Source: Neoalteromonas flava (GTDB taxonomy: Bacteria > Pseudomonadota > Gammaproteobacteria > Enterobacterales > Alteromonadaceae). Taken from it: DNA of 64,000 nt. Made by a program: the position numbers and the translations under genes. How positions within the stretch are numbered: the first letter of the stretch is position 1; each line of letters begins with the position of its first letter. The notes below the pieces were generated by a model. The model ran no database searches and was not told the DNA's origin. It saw nothing but the letters and a program-made list of their open reading frames with translations. Shown one piece after another: positions 17,686 through 28,100 of the stretch. Where the stretch lies: NCBI RefSeq assembly GCF_002807685.1, contig NZ_PEAX01000005.1:124001-188000 (forward strand), written 5' to 3'.

Positions 17686-19374
17686 ATGCTAAAACGGGCG
17701 ATATTAATACTGACGCTGTTAAGTGTTTTTTCACCACTTCATGGCTATGACCGGATCACTGGTCAACCGTTTGCCTCACGATCAGAGGTGATTGCAACTA
17801 ATGCCATGGCAGCTACAAGTCAACCATTGGCTACTCAAGTCGCATTGGATATCATGCGACAGGGCGGCAATGCCATTGATGCCGCGATCGCAGCAAATGC
17901 GATGTTGGGGCTTGTTGAGCCAACTGGCTGTGGTATTGGTGGTGACTTATTTGCGCTGGTGTGGGATGCCAAAACGCAGCAATTGATTGGTTTGAATGCT
18001 TCCGGCCGTTCTCCGCAAAGCCTGACACTGGATTACTTTAAACAGCAGTCGTTGACTGCGATTCCGAAGTTCGGGCCATTACCGGTATCAGTGCCTGGTG
18101 CAGTAGACGGTTGGTTTATGTTGCATGAACGGTTTGGCAGTATTCCCATGACAGCAGTGTTAGCGCCATCCATTACTTATGCAAAAGAAGGTTTTCCAGT
18201 ATCTGAGTTGGTGGCTTATTACTTCGCATTAAATAAGTCACGTATTGGCGAGTATCCCGGTTTTGCAGACGTTTTCATGCCCAACGGTGATGTGCCGCAA
18301 AAGGGAGAAATATTCACTAATCCACACCTTGCTGCTACCTATGAAAAAATTGCTACAGGCGGGCGCGATGCCTTTTACAAAGGTGATATCGCGCGCAGTA
18401 TTGCTGCCTATATGCAGGCACAAGGTGGTTTTTTACGTTACGAAGATTTGGCAAACCATAAGTCAAACTGGGTCGACCCGGTGGCGACTAATTACCGCGG
18501 CTATGATGTATGGGAATTGCCTCCAAATGGTCAAGGTATCGCGGCTCTTCAAATTTTGAATATCATGGAGCAGTTTGACGTTGAAGGCATGGGATTCGGC
18601 TCGTCTGACTATGTACATGCGTTTGTCGAAAGTAAGAAGTTGGCTTTTGAAGACAGGGCCAAGTTCTACGCTGATCCCGCGTTTGCCGAAATCCCTGTGG
18701 ATTGGCTTATTTCGAAACCTTATGCGCAACAACGACGCAAGCTGATCGATTTGAATCGTGCGGCGAAGCGTTATGATGCAGGCAAATATGAAGGTGACAC
18801 GATATACCTTACCGTTGCTGATCAACAAGGTAATATGGTGTCTTTGATCCAAAGCAACTATCGCGGCATGGGCTCTGGAATGACGCCGCCCGATCTCGGC
18901 TTTGTACTGCAAAATCGTGGAGAGATGTTTACCTTAAAAGAAGGGCATGCGAACACTTACGCCCCCGGTAAGCGACCATTTCATACCATCATCCCGGCGT
19001 TTGTAACGCACAATGGCAAACCGTGGTTAAGTTTTGGAGTAATGGGAGGTGGAACACAACCACAAATGCATGCGCAAATTGTCATGAATCTGATCGACTT
19101 TGGAATGAATCTGCAAGAAGCGGGTGATGCGCCGCGAATAGTGCACAGTGGCTCCAGCCAACCTACCGGCGAGATAATGCAAGATGGCGGCTACATTAGT
19201 TTAGAGTCTGGTTTTGCACCAAAAGTACGCAGAGAGTTAATGCAAAAAGGCCACACATTGCGCGATACGCTCGGTGTCTTTGGGGGCTATCAAGCGATCA
19301 TGCGCGACCCTAAGACTGGTGTATACTATGGAGCATCAGAGTCGCGAAAAGACGGACAAGCTGCTGGTTTTTAA
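17686..19374 (+). CDS. ggt: Gamma-glutamyltranspeptidase, periplasmic
   Basis: N-terminal-nucleophile hydrolase that removes or transfers the gamma-glutamyl group of glutathione and peptides. A Sec signal peptide covers about residues 1-20. GGNAIDAAIAANAMLGLVEP and GIGGDLFALVW are family blocks. The self-cleavage site is at DTIYLTVAD, with Thr372 as the predicted new N-terminal nucleophile; most family members have DTTHFSV here, so the second Thr and the His are replaced by Ile and Tyr while the nucleophile stays. The SLIQSNYRGMGSGM and GVMGGGTQPQ blocks follow. 562 aa is normal. The DyP-like gene starts 11 bases after its stop. Confidence 0.9.
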   Translation: MLKRAILILTLLSVFSPLHGYDRITGQPFASRSEVIATNAMAATSQPLATQVALDIMRQGGNAIDAAIAANAMLGLVEPTGCGIGGDLFALVWDAKTQQLIGLNASGRSPQSLTLDYFKQQSLTAIPKFGPLPVSVPGAVDGWFMLHERFGSIPMTAVLAPSITYAKEGFPVSELVAYYFALNKSRIGEYPGFADVFMPNGDVPQKGEIFTNPHLAATYEKIATGGRDAFYKGDIARSIAAYMQAQGGFLRYEDLANHKSNWVDPVATNYRGYDVWELPPNGQGIAALQILNIMEQFDVEGMGFGSSDYVHAFVESKKLAFEDRAKFYADPAFAEIPVDWLISKPYAQQRRKLIDLNRAAKRYDAGKYEGDTIYLTVADQQGNMVSLIQSNYRGMGSGMTPPDLGFVLQNRGEMFTLKEGHANTYAPGKRPFHTIIPAFVTHNGKPWLSFGVMGGGTQPQMHAQIVMNLIDFGMNLQEAGDAPRIVHSGSSQPTGEIMQDGGYISLESGFAPKVRRELMQKGHTLRDTLGVFGGYQAIMRDPKTGVYYGASESRKDGQAAGF

Positions 19375-19384
19375 TGGAAAACAC

Positions 19385-20302
19385 ATGACCCAACCACAAA
19401 AAGGTGTTTGCGCTGAACCCAATTTACATGCTCAATATCTGCTGCTCAACGTGGTTGATGAAGATACTCATGCTATTCGCGCCAAGCTGGCAAAAACGCT
19501 AGAACTGTTTGACCACTACGACAATGAGCATTATGAGGCAATGGTTACAGGTATGGTGGCAATCGGGGTCAATTATTGGCCCGAAGTCTACCCTGAAGCT
19601 TACCCCAGTGAGTTGAGTCCATTTCCAGATATGCAATGCGAGGATCGCTGCGCACCCGCAACACCATGTGATCTATTTATTCAGATCCGTGCTGACCGAC
19701 AGGATATCTGTTTTGCACTGGGTTTGGATATCATGGATTTGTTTCGCTTACATGTCGAACTGGTCGAGCAGGTGCATGCCTTTCGTTATCTAGACGGGCG
19801 CGACTTTACGGGTTTTCTGCTGGCGCCTGATAATCCGCGCGGACTAAAGAAGTTGGATATCACTATTGTTGGTGACGAAGACCCATTATTCGCCGGTGGT
19901 AGTTATATTCATGTACAGCGCTTTAGACATGATTTCCGGCGCTGGCAAGCGTTAACCGAACGTCAGCAAGAACAGATCATGGGTGTTACCCAGCAGCACC
20001 ATACTGAAAGTGCTGAAGCAAGTGCCAGTTCACACTTCTTGCGAATGCAAGCTTTAGACGCTGATGGTAAGCCTGTTCCCATATTGGATCAGTCCATGCC
20101 GTATGGCGATATGCATGAATTAGGCTTGTTTATGGTCACCTGTTCTGCCGCGGGGAAGGCCTTTAAACGGCAACTGCACAGTCGGATTTTTGGGGATGAT
20201 AATGGTGACTACGATCGTTTATTAGATTTCACTGCTGCAGAAACTGGCGCAGCGTTTTTTGCGCCATCAGTGAGCTTTATCCGCGACCAAGCTACAAGGT
20301 AA
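19385..20302 (+). CDS. DyP-type peroxidase family protein with altered active site
   Basis: Homologous to YfeX-like DyP haem peroxidases: FGDxDGDYDRLLDFT-like end, GGSYIHVQRFRHDF with the proximal haem His (H182) and SHFLRMQ with the distal Arg (R220). The GxxDG motif that supplies the distal catalytic Asp (GFVDGTENP in YfeX) reads GFLLAPDNP here (143-151), so the Asp position is Leu146. I start at ATG 19385 because GGA lies six bases upstream and the product matches family length (305 aa); a longer frame runs back into ggt. Haem binding is likely; ordinary peroxidase activity is doubtful. It overlaps the convergent cyclase gene by 11 bases. Confidence 0.82.
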   Translation: MTQPQKGVCAEPNLHAQYLLLNVVDEDTHAIRAKLAKTLELFDHYDNEHYEAMVTGMVAIGVNYWPEVYPEAYPSELSPFPDMQCEDRCAPATPCDLFIQIRADRQDICFALGLDIMDLFRLHVELVEQVHAFRYLDGRDFTGFLLAPDNPRGLKKLDITIVGDEDPLFAGGSYIHVQRFRHDFRRWQALTERQQEQIMGVTQQHHTESAEASASSHFLRMQALDADGKPVPILDQSMPYGDMHELGLFMVTCSAAGKAFKRQLHSRIFGDDNGDYDRLLDFTAAETGAAFFAPSVSFIRDQATR

Positions 20303-21389
20303 AAGCACCATCCCAATCGTCAGGAAGATTTAGCTTTTTGTAGCGATGACAGACGTCAATGTGGTGAATGATCAATGGGTCATTCGGGCTTTCGACTAAT
20401 GCTTTGTGCAATAGATCCAAGGCATCATCGAAACGTTGTTCTATTCGCGCCTGCAGACTGCCTTCTATGAGCTCACTGATCGCCAGTTTTTCAGACTGTA
20501 AGGCTTTGGGCATGTGCCCCAAGACTTCATATATTTTTAATGGCGTTTGGCGCCCTCTCACTTTAACCCAATCCAAAGTACGATAACGGATATCCGGATT
20601 GTTAGCCGTGATCAGTAACTGTTCACTAACGACAATGTCAGCATGGTAAATAGGAGCCAGTGCCTCCAAGCGATTGGCAATATTAACGCTATCGCCAATG
20701 ACCGTTGTGTCCATACGGTCATCAGAACCAACCGTACCTATGATTACGGCACCAAAGTGAATACCGATACCGATCCTTATCGGGTCATAGCCTGAGTTAG
20801 CGCGGTGGTGATTATACACCAGTAGCGCTTTGTTTAGGTCGATTGCTGCACTCAGCGCATCATTGGCTTTGTCTTGTTCCGTGCCATCAGGATGATCAAA
20901 GAGTGCCATAATGGCATCACCAATAAACTTATCGATGAATCCACCGTTTTGATGAATGGGATCGTTCATGCGCAGAAAGTATGAGTTGAGAAACTTCATT
21001 AGCTCCTGCGGTTTCATTTTCTCAGACAAGCCAGTAAAGCCGCGAATATCACAAAACAAGATTGCTACGTCATCTTCATCAGCGCGGCCAAGCTCGAGAC
21101 TACTGGAGCCGTGCTTGGCAAAATGATCAACAAACTGGCGCGGCACAAACTTTTGAAATGTTTGAGTTAAGCGCAAAGCCTCATCAGCCTTATCCTGAAA
21201 ACGCGACTGTTCGTTGGCAATATCGCCTTCGACCAAAGCGACGTAGGGAGAAATGACTGGAGTCTCCGCTGGTGAAGTTAGTTCGTTATCGGCGTTTTGC
21301 TCGGGTGATGATTTGCGTCGCATTAACAATACTGTCACCACAATGCTGTAGGCGATTAATAGTGCTAAAACCCAAACCATCATATCCAT
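20292..21389 (-). CDS. Class III adenylate/guanylate cyclase, membrane-anchored
   Basis: One N-terminal membrane helix (about residues 3-23), a linker, a class III cyclase domain (about 95-285), and a C-terminal TPR-like segment (EQRFDDALDLLHKALVESP). Both metal-binding Asp residues are visible (LFCDIRGFTG and DKFIGDAIMALFD), as are the DTTVIGDSVNIANRLE block and its transition-state Asn and Arg, so it should be active. The Lys in IDKFIGD favours ATP as substrate. It lies 17 bases before... after hemL's end on the same strand (hemL stop 21406), so it may be transcribed after hemL. Confidence 0.83.
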   Translation of the reverse strand: MDMMVWVLALLIAYSIVVTVLLMRRKSSPEQNADNELTSPAETPVISPYVALVEGDIANEQSRFQDKADEALRLTQTFQKFVPRQFVDHFAKHGSSSLELGRADEDDVAILFCDIRGFTGLSEKMKPQELMKFLNSYFLRMNDPIHQNGGFIDKFIGDAIMALFDHPDGTEQDKANDALSAAIDLNKALLVYNHHRANSGYDPIRIGIGIHFGAVIIGTVGSDDRMDTTVIGDSVNIANRLEALAPIYHADIVVSEQLLITANNPDIRYRTLDWVKVRGRQTPLKIYEVLGHMPKALQSEKLAISELIEGSLQARIEQRFDDALDLLHKALVESPNDPLIIHHIDVCHRYKKLNLPDDWDGAFTL

Positions 21390-21405
21390 TACTTATCTAC
21401 TCTCG

Positions 21406-22695
21406 TTACATCGCTGCGACTTTAGCAAATGCCTTGTCTGCAGCAGCAAGGGTTGCGTCAATTATCTCTGATGTATGCATTTTGGACACGAACCCAGCTT
21501 CGTAAGAGGCGGGCGCTAAATAAACACCTTCATCTAGCATAGCGTGATAAAAAACATTAAATTGCGCTGTATTGCAACTGATGGCTTGCTGATAATTAGT
21601 CACCTTATCTACATCGGTAAAGAAGATACCGAACATGCTACCAGCTATATTATATGTCATTGGAATACCGTGTTGCTCTGCACATGCGGTAAAACCTTTA
21701 GCCAAACGCTCAGTTTGAGTGAAAATCTCTTGATACATCGCGCGGTCACGTAACTGATTTAATGCTGCTAAACCTGCAGCCATTGCAATTGGATTTCCTG
21801 ATAGTGTGCCCGCTTGGTATATCGGCCCAGTGGGGGCAACATATTCCAAGATTTTACGTTTACCACCAAATGCGCCTACCGGCATACCGCCACCGATGAC
21901 TTTACCCAAGCAGGTTAGATCTGGAGTCACTGCATAGCGTTCTTGCGCTCCACCACGCGCAACTCGAAAGCCGGTCATGACTTCATCAAAAATCAGTACC
22001 GCACCAAACTCATCACAAATATCCCGCAAACCTTGCAAGAAGCCTTCAACCGGCGGAATACAGTTCATATTGCCGGCCACGGGTTCAACAATAATACAGG
22101 CAATGTCATCACCGTGTTCCACGAAGGCCTGACGCACACTGTCTAGATTATTGTATTCTACAGTTAAGGTATGCTTTGCAAAGTCTTCTGGCACACCCGG
22201 AGAGCTTGGGACACCAAGTGTCAGTGCACCACTGCCCGCCTTGACCAATAGCGCATCAGCATGGCCATGATAGCAACCTTCAAATTTCAACGTCTTATTA
22301 CGATTAGTATAGCCACGCGCCAAGCGGATGGCTGACATTGTTGCTTCAGTTCCCGAATTAACCATGCGCACCATTTCCATGGACGGAACCAACTCAGCAA
22401 CCAGTTCTGCCATTATGATTTCTGCTTCGGTTGGGGCACCAAAGCTAAGGCCGTTCTGTGCTGCATTGACAACTGCTTCGCGGATTGTCGGATTGTTGTG
22501 GCCCAAGACCATGGGGCCCCACGACTGGATATAGTCGATGTATCGCTTACCATCAACATCATAGATATAGGGGCCGTCAGCTTTGGTAATAAACCGCGGG
22601 GTTCCACCGACCGCTTTAAACGCTCGAACGGGAGAATTCACACCGCCGGGAATCGTTTTCTGGGCGCGGGTAAATAGGACTTCTGATTTTTGCAT
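21406..22695 (-). CDS. hemL: Glutamate-1-semialdehyde 2,1-aminomutase
   Basis: PLP enzyme that makes 5-aminolevulinate in the C5 haem pathway. The catalytic Lys is in [33 protein letters not shown] and [17 protein letters not shown] are family blocks. 429 aa is normal. GAGAG precedes the ATG by four bases. pyrB lies 15 bases upstream on the same strand, so pyrB, hemL and the cyclase could share a transcript. Confidence 0.96.
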   Translation of the reverse strand: MQKSEVLFTRAQKTIPGGVNSPVRAFKAVGGTPRFITKADGPYIYDVDGKRYIDYIQSWGPMVLGHNNPTIREAVVNAAQNGLSFGAPTEAEIIMAELVAELVPSMEMVRMVNSGTEATMSAIRLARGYTNRNKTLKFEGCYHGHADALLVKAGSGALTLGVPSSPGVPEDFAKHTLTVEYNNLDSVRQAFVEHGDDIACIIVEPVAGNMNCIPPVEGFLQGLRDICDEFGAVLIFDEVMTGFRVARGGAQERYAVTPDLTCLGKVIGGGMPVGAFGGKRKILEYVAPTGPIYQAGTLSGNPIAMAAGLAALNQLRDRAMYQEIFTQTERLAKGFTACAEQHGIPMTYNIAGSMFGIFFTDVDKVTNYQQAISCNTAQFNVFYHAMLDEGVYLAPASYEAGFVSKMHTSEIIDATLAAADKAFAKVAAM

Positions 22696-22709
22696 TAAAC
22701 TCTCATCTT

Positions 22710-23717
22710 TTACTTATTGGTATGCCAAACGACATCACGATCGTATTGGCTAACGATATTTTCGACACCTAGTGTAAGGGCAAAGAGTGCCATTCGAACC
22801 AAAACACCGTTATCTGTCTGTCTGAATATGGCTAAATTCGGATTTAGGTTTAGATCATTGTCGAGTTCATTTGCCTCTGCTCGGGAATCACGCGGTAGCG
22901 GATGCATAATGACAGTGTTTGATTTGAAGTGTTTGGTGTAAATATCTTGATTAAGGCGAAACTTACCGCGGTATCTATTCGCTTCTTCTTGCGAGGTAAA
23001 GCGTTCTTCTTGAATACGGGTTTGATAGCAAATATCCGCATCTACGCTACCACTTAATTGATCAGTGATCGTTACTTGATGACCATACTGAGTAATGACA
23101 TCAATGACACTGTCTGGCATCGCAAGTTCGGTTGGCGAGATCAAGGTAAAGTGCACTTGCTTGAATAAGGCTAACAATTTTGACAACGAATGCACTGTAC
23201 GGCCATGTTTAAGATCACCGATCATGGCAATATGTAAGTGATCGATTTTGGCCCCGTGAGCACGTAATTCTTTATCAATGGTATACAAATCAAGCAGCGC
23301 TTGGGTGGGGTGTTCATTAGCGCCATCGCCACCGTTGATCACTGGCACACGACTGCCTTCTGCAAATTCTGCTACAGAGCCTGATTGCGGGTGGCGCATC
23401 GCAATAATATCGGAATACCCGGATAACACCCGAGCTGTATCAAACAGCGATTCTCCTTTTGCCAAGGCCGAAGAGCTCATACCTGTGGTCTCGCGCACCT
23501 CGCCGCCAAGCAAGTTAAATGCGGTACCAAAGCTGACCCGAGTTCGAGTGCTAGCTTCAAAGAAAAGGTTGCCCAGAATCGCCCCGTTCAACACGGTTGT
23601 GCGCTTTTGCCTAAGGGCATAAGGCTGCATGCTGTCTGCGACGCGAAATACTTGTTCGATGGCGGCTCGATCAAATTGCTCTACCGATAAGATGTGTTGA
23701 CCAGTAAATGAATTCAT
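22710..23717 (-). CDS. pyrB: Aspartate carbamoyltransferase catalytic subunit
   Basis: Makes N-carbamoyl-aspartate in pyrimidine synthesis. The carbamoyl-phosphate motif [15 protein letters not shown] (about residues 53-67), the KGES loop and [16 protein letters not shown] are intact. 335 aa. No regulatory pyrI or pyrC-like partner is adjacent, unlike enteric pyrBI or pseudomonad pyrBC'. It is divergent from the RND operon across a 281-base region. Confidence 0.94.
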   Translation of the reverse strand: MNSFTGQHILSVEQFDRAAIEQVFRVADSMQPYALRQKRTTVLNGAILGNLFFEASTRTRVSFGTAFNLLGGEVRETTGMSSSALAKGESLFDTARVLSGYSDIIAMRHPQSGSVAEFAEGSRVPVINGGDGANEHPTQALLDLYTIDKELRAHGAKIDHLHIAMIGDLKHGRTVHSLSKLLALFKQVHFTLISPTELAMPDSVIDVITQYGHQVTITDQLSGSVDADICYQTRIQEERFTSQEEANRYRGKFRLNQDIYTKHFKSNTVIMHPLPRDSRAEANELDNDLNLNPNLAIFRQTDNGVLVRMALFALTLGVENIVSQYDRDVVWHTNK

Positions 23718-23918
23718 CGCAATTCTTCAGGCTAGGATTGAAACGCCGCAATTGTAGCAAGTTAATCGGCGGGCGTCGTTAGACTTTAGTCTTTTGCTGC
23801 ACGTAATCTCTTATTTTTATCCCAACGGGCTAAACCGACGACATTGCGGGTACGTAAGGAGAGTTAAACTGTGTTTAAAAAATGTTCATGCGTTATTACT
23901 TTTTCGTATAATTATCAA

Positions 23919-23933
23919 ACTGGACAGTCCAGT
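23919..23933. promoter_or_regulatory. TetR-type operator palindrome 1
   Basis: ACTGGACAGTCCAGT, an almost perfect dyad seven bases after a TATAAT box (23907-23912), so it should cover the transcription start of the RND operon. The sequence resembles operators of TetR-family repressors of efflux pumps. Confidence 0.65.
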
Positions 23934-23961
23934 AAATTTGAACTACGATTCCACATAATGA

Positions 23962-23976
23962 ACTGGATAGTCCAGT
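23962..23976. promoter_or_regulatory. TetR-type operator palindrome 2
   Basis: ACTGGATAGTCCAGT, differing by one base from the first copy and centred 43 bases downstream, in the 5' leader of the RND adaptor gene. The duplication supports a real operator pair. No TetR gene is in the window. Confidence 0.65.
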
Positions 23977-23998
23977 AATTATTTCAGGAAACCATTGA

Positions 23999-25147
23999 AT
24001 GTCTGATACCAGATCTAAATTTTCCCTCTTGGGTATCGTCGTTGTTTGCTTTTTAAGCCTCTTTACTCTGTTGTTTATGTCTGGACAGGGTAAAGCGACA
24101 GGCACAGAAACACCTCGCAATATTGCAACGGTTGAGGTCAGCGCACTGCAATGGCAAGACAGTTATCAAAAAATGCATCGCATCGTCGGCCGGGTTGAAT
24201 CAGCGCAAGCTGCACGCACTGGATTTGAATTAAGCGGTTTAGTAGCAGAGGTCTTAGTGGACGATGGTGACAGCGTTGCTCAAGGTCAGTTGCTCGCACA
24301 ATTGGATGTCGTGCTACTCCAGAGTCAATTAAAACAAGGTGCGGCAAGACTTCAACGGGCACAGGCTGACTCTGCCTTAGCGCAGAGTACATTGCAGAGA
24401 ATTACTGATTTAGTCGCCAAGGGGTTGGAATCACAACAACGTTTAGATGAAGCTCGCCAACGTGTAGATGCTGCTGCAGCGGCAGTAAATGAAGCTCAAG
24501 CCGGGGTTGAAAGCATTCAGGTTAACATTGACAAAAGTCAACTGCGGGCCCCCTTCGCAGGTGTTGTGACAGCACGCTTTGTCGATCAAGGAACTGTCGT
24601 GGCCGCAGGCCAGGCGGTTTTTGAGCTATTAGCAGACGGTGCGACGGAAGTCCGTCTGCCAATGCCTGCGGATTTAGTGCAGCAGATCAGTATCGGTGAA
24701 ACTTACACTTTGCGCGGAGAAAACCACGCTTACCCTGCTATGTTGCGGGCTGTTGGCCAACAAAGAAATCAAATGACGCGTAGTATTGATGCGGTTTTCC
24801 AACTGCAACCGGCAGCAGAAACGGCGAGCAAGTACTTGTTGCCAGGTGATTTACTTGCACTTGATTTGAATATCACGGTCAACGAAGCGGGGGCCTGGGT
24901 TCCGTTGGCTGCACTGAGCCACGGCGTTCGTGGCTTATGGAATATTTATACGGTAGAGCAGCCAGGCGCAGCAGTAGTGGTTCCTCGCGCCATCGAGATT
25001 TTATACAGCGACGGAGAGTTTGCGTTTATTCGTGGCGCAATTGGCGAAGATATGCAAATAGTTGTTTCCGGTACCCATCGGTTGGCACCGGGGCAAAAAG
25101 TCGCAGCCAAGTCGGTAATTAATGATGCTATTGCGGAGCGCAGATAA
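23999..25147 (+). CDS. RND efflux periplasmic adaptor subunit
   Basis: Membrane-fusion protein of an RND pump. An N-terminal hydrophobic anchor (about residues 9-28, no lipobox) is followed by a lipoyl/barrel-sandwich half (GLVAEVLVDDGDSVAQGQLL), an alpha-helical hairpin (about 90-160, Ala/Gln-rich), the second lipoyl half (LRAPFAGVVTARFVDQG) and a beta-barrel. AGGA lies nine bases before the ATG. Its stop overlaps the permease start (TAATG), giving translational coupling. No outer-membrane channel gene is adjacent. Confidence 0.9.
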   Translation: MSDTRSKFSLLGIVVVCFLSLFTLLFMSGQGKATGTETPRNIATVEVSALQWQDSYQKMHRIVGRVESAQAARTGFELSGLVAEVLVDDGDSVAQGQLLAQLDVVLLQSQLKQGAARLQRAQADSALAQSTLQRITDLVAKGLESQQRLDEARQRVDAAAAAVNEAQAGVESIQVNIDKSQLRAPFAGVVTARFVDQGTVVAAGQAVFELLADGATEVRLPMPADLVQQISIGETYTLRGENHAYPAMLRAVGQQRNQMTRSIDAVFQLQPAAETASKYLLPGDLLALDLNITVNEAGAWVPLAALSHGVRGLWNIYTVEQPGAAVVVPRAIEILYSDGEFAFIRGAIGEDMQIVVSGTHRLAPGQKVAAKSVINDAIAERR

Positions 25148-28100
25148 TGCAACCTACCAATCAGCATGAAGCTTATAGCTGGTACTCGTTGTTTTTTCGG
25201 CGCGGTCATTTACTGCTACTAAGCATGGTCATTATTTTAGTGGCGGGTTACTCAGCGTTAACCAATTTGCCGCGCTTGGAAGACCCACGCATTGATACTC
25301 GCAATATGCTAGTCATCACGCCCTATCCGGGGGCCTCATCTGAACGGGTAGAGGCTCTGGTTACCGATGTAATCGAAGACAGGTTACGCGAAATATTTGA
25401 AATAAAAGAGATTGAATCAACGTCACGGGCCGAGATTTCGGTCATTTCAATCGAGTTACAAGATTGGGTTGATAACTCCACCAATGAACAACTGTTTTCA
25501 GAGGTTCGTGATGCCATCGCAGAAGTGGCTGAACAGTTCCCTGATGGCGCAGGTGAGCCGGTGTTGGATGAAAAGCGTGGCGCGACTGCGTTTACTGTAC
25601 TGTATGCACTAAAGCCAAACTTTCCAGCCACAACCCCAATGTCGATGGTTACACGTCTAGCCAATGAATTTGCCGATCGCATACGCAATGTGTCGGGAAC
25701 CGAGTTGGTGCGAATTTACGGTGATCCAGAAGAAGAGATTGTGGTAAATATTGATCCGCAACGTTTATCGCAGGTCGGTCTCTCTATTACTCAAGTCGCT
25801 CAGGCTATACGTGCCGCTGATCCCAAGCTGCCAGCGGGTGTTATTTACACTGAAGCAAAAAACATTCGCCTCCAAGTGGCAGAACCTTTGGCTGGTCTTA
25901 ATACAATACGCAATATTCCACTACTGAATGACGACGGCTTGTTCTTGCGGCTGAGTGATGTTGCTACTGTTCAACGTCAATATCAGGAGCCGATGAACGA
26001 TATTGCTTACGTTGATGGTGAACAAGTTATCTTTGTGGCTGCACGCATGCAGACAACTGTTCGTGTCGACCAGTGGACCACGGCCGTAAAGGCGGTAGAA
26101 GAGGGTTTTACCAATGAGTTTCAGGGAACCCTAAGCACTGCTCTGGTGTTTGAACAGAACACCTACACTGAGCAACGCCTTTCTGAACTGTCTCAAAATC
26201 TTTTGATGGGTTGTGCGGTTGTTATGCTGGTTGTGCTGATTTTCATGGGTATTAAGGCCTCCGTTATCGTAGGTATCGCCTTACCGCTATGTGCGGCATT
26301 CGCATTATTCAGCTTGAGCTTTTATGGCGAACAAATTCATCAGATGTCGATTTTTGGGATCATCATTGCTATCGGATTATTGATCGATAATGCCATTGTG
26401 ATCACCGATGAAACTCGTCTTAACTTGCAAGATCATAGTCTGTCGCGCACTCAAGCGTTGGAGAAAACCTTAAAGCATTTGTTTGCGCCACTCACAGCTT
26501 CGACGCTAACTACCATTTTAGGTTTTATGCCGGTGTTTTTGCTTAGTGGGAATATTGGCGACTTCATTGGTGGAATAGCCATCAGTGTGGTGATGGCTCT
26601 GATCGGTTCTTTGTTTATCTCTTTAACGATTATTGCGGCACTAGCTGCGCGCTTCCTGTCTCGAGCACCAGCGGCTTCTCGCGCTTGGTATTTAGCCGGC
26701 TGGCAAATGCCGGCAATTAGCAGCATGTTTCGCGCCTTGGTGCTCAGTGCAATCCGGCGACCGTTAGTAACACTGCCTTTGGTGACCCTATTTTGTTTAA
26801 GTGGCTTTGTGCTGTCAGGGCAACTAGCGAACGTATTTTTTCCAAGTGCTGATCGTGATCAGTTCGAAATCTACGTATGGACAGCCGATGGTACTGGTAT
26901 CGAACAAACGCAGGCTGATACCTTGCGGTTAGACAATGCCTTACGTAATTATCCAGCAATTAAGCAAGTGACTTGGCTCGTTGGAGGTTCGGCACCATCC
27001 GTATATTACAATCAGGTCATGAAGCGCGATAATACGCCCAATTTCGCTAACGCTGTTATCACTGCAGAGTCAGTAAGTGCGGCCGCTGAATTGATTGGGC
27101 AGTTGCAAGATGAATTAAGTACCCAGTTTACCAATCTGAAAATTGTGGTGCGCGCGTTTGGACAAGGCCCACCGATTGCTGCGCCTATTGAAGTTGATAT
27201 TTTTGGACCTGATTTAGAAACGTTGACCGAGCTTGGTATGCAAGTCAGCTTGGCTATGACAGAGATCCCTGGGATCACGCAATCAATTGCCTCAATTACC
27301 CAAACGGAGCCCGAGCTACGGCTCAATACTGTCAGTGATGAAGCGGAACTTGCAGCGCTGTCGCTGTCGAGTATTGCGCAACAGCTACAAACCGCATTGC
27401 GCGGCCAGATCGGTGGTTCGGTGCTAGAAGGAACAGAAGATATTCCAGTGCGGGTGCGATTAAGCAATGACTTACGTGAATCGATGATCGACATTGCCAA
27501 TCAACCCTTGCAAGGAGGTGCAGGAAATGGTTCTGCAGCAACCACGGTTGCGGCATTAGGGGATTTTATCTTAGAGCCAACAATCTCAGGTATTACCCGC
27601 AAAAATGGTGAGCGCCTTAATCGTATTCAAGCTTTTTTATTGCCTGGCGTCCCGGCGATTGACGTCTCTAATCAACTGCGTGAAAAACTAGAGAATGGCG
27701 ATATTGTATTGCCGCAAGGGTATCGCATAAAAATGGCGGGCGATGCTGACGAGCAACAACAAGCGGTAGGACAGCTTGCAACCTATGCTCCAGTGTTACT
27801 GGTACTCATGGTTACGACCTTGATCCTTACGTTCAGTAGCGTACGCATGGCCGGAGTGATTGTCTTGGTGGCGATTCTTTCCGTCGGATTAGGCTTTTTC
27901 AGTCTCTGGATCAGTGGATTACCGATTGGTTTTAATCCTTTGCTTGGATGTGCCGGTTTGATAGGGGTAGCGATTAATGGCTCAATTGTGGTGATAGCTG
28001 CGATTAATGGAAACCCTGAAGCCAAGCAGGGAAACACCCAGGCGATTATTGCTGAAACCATGAGTTGTAGCCGACATATCTTGTCAACGACCTTCACTAC

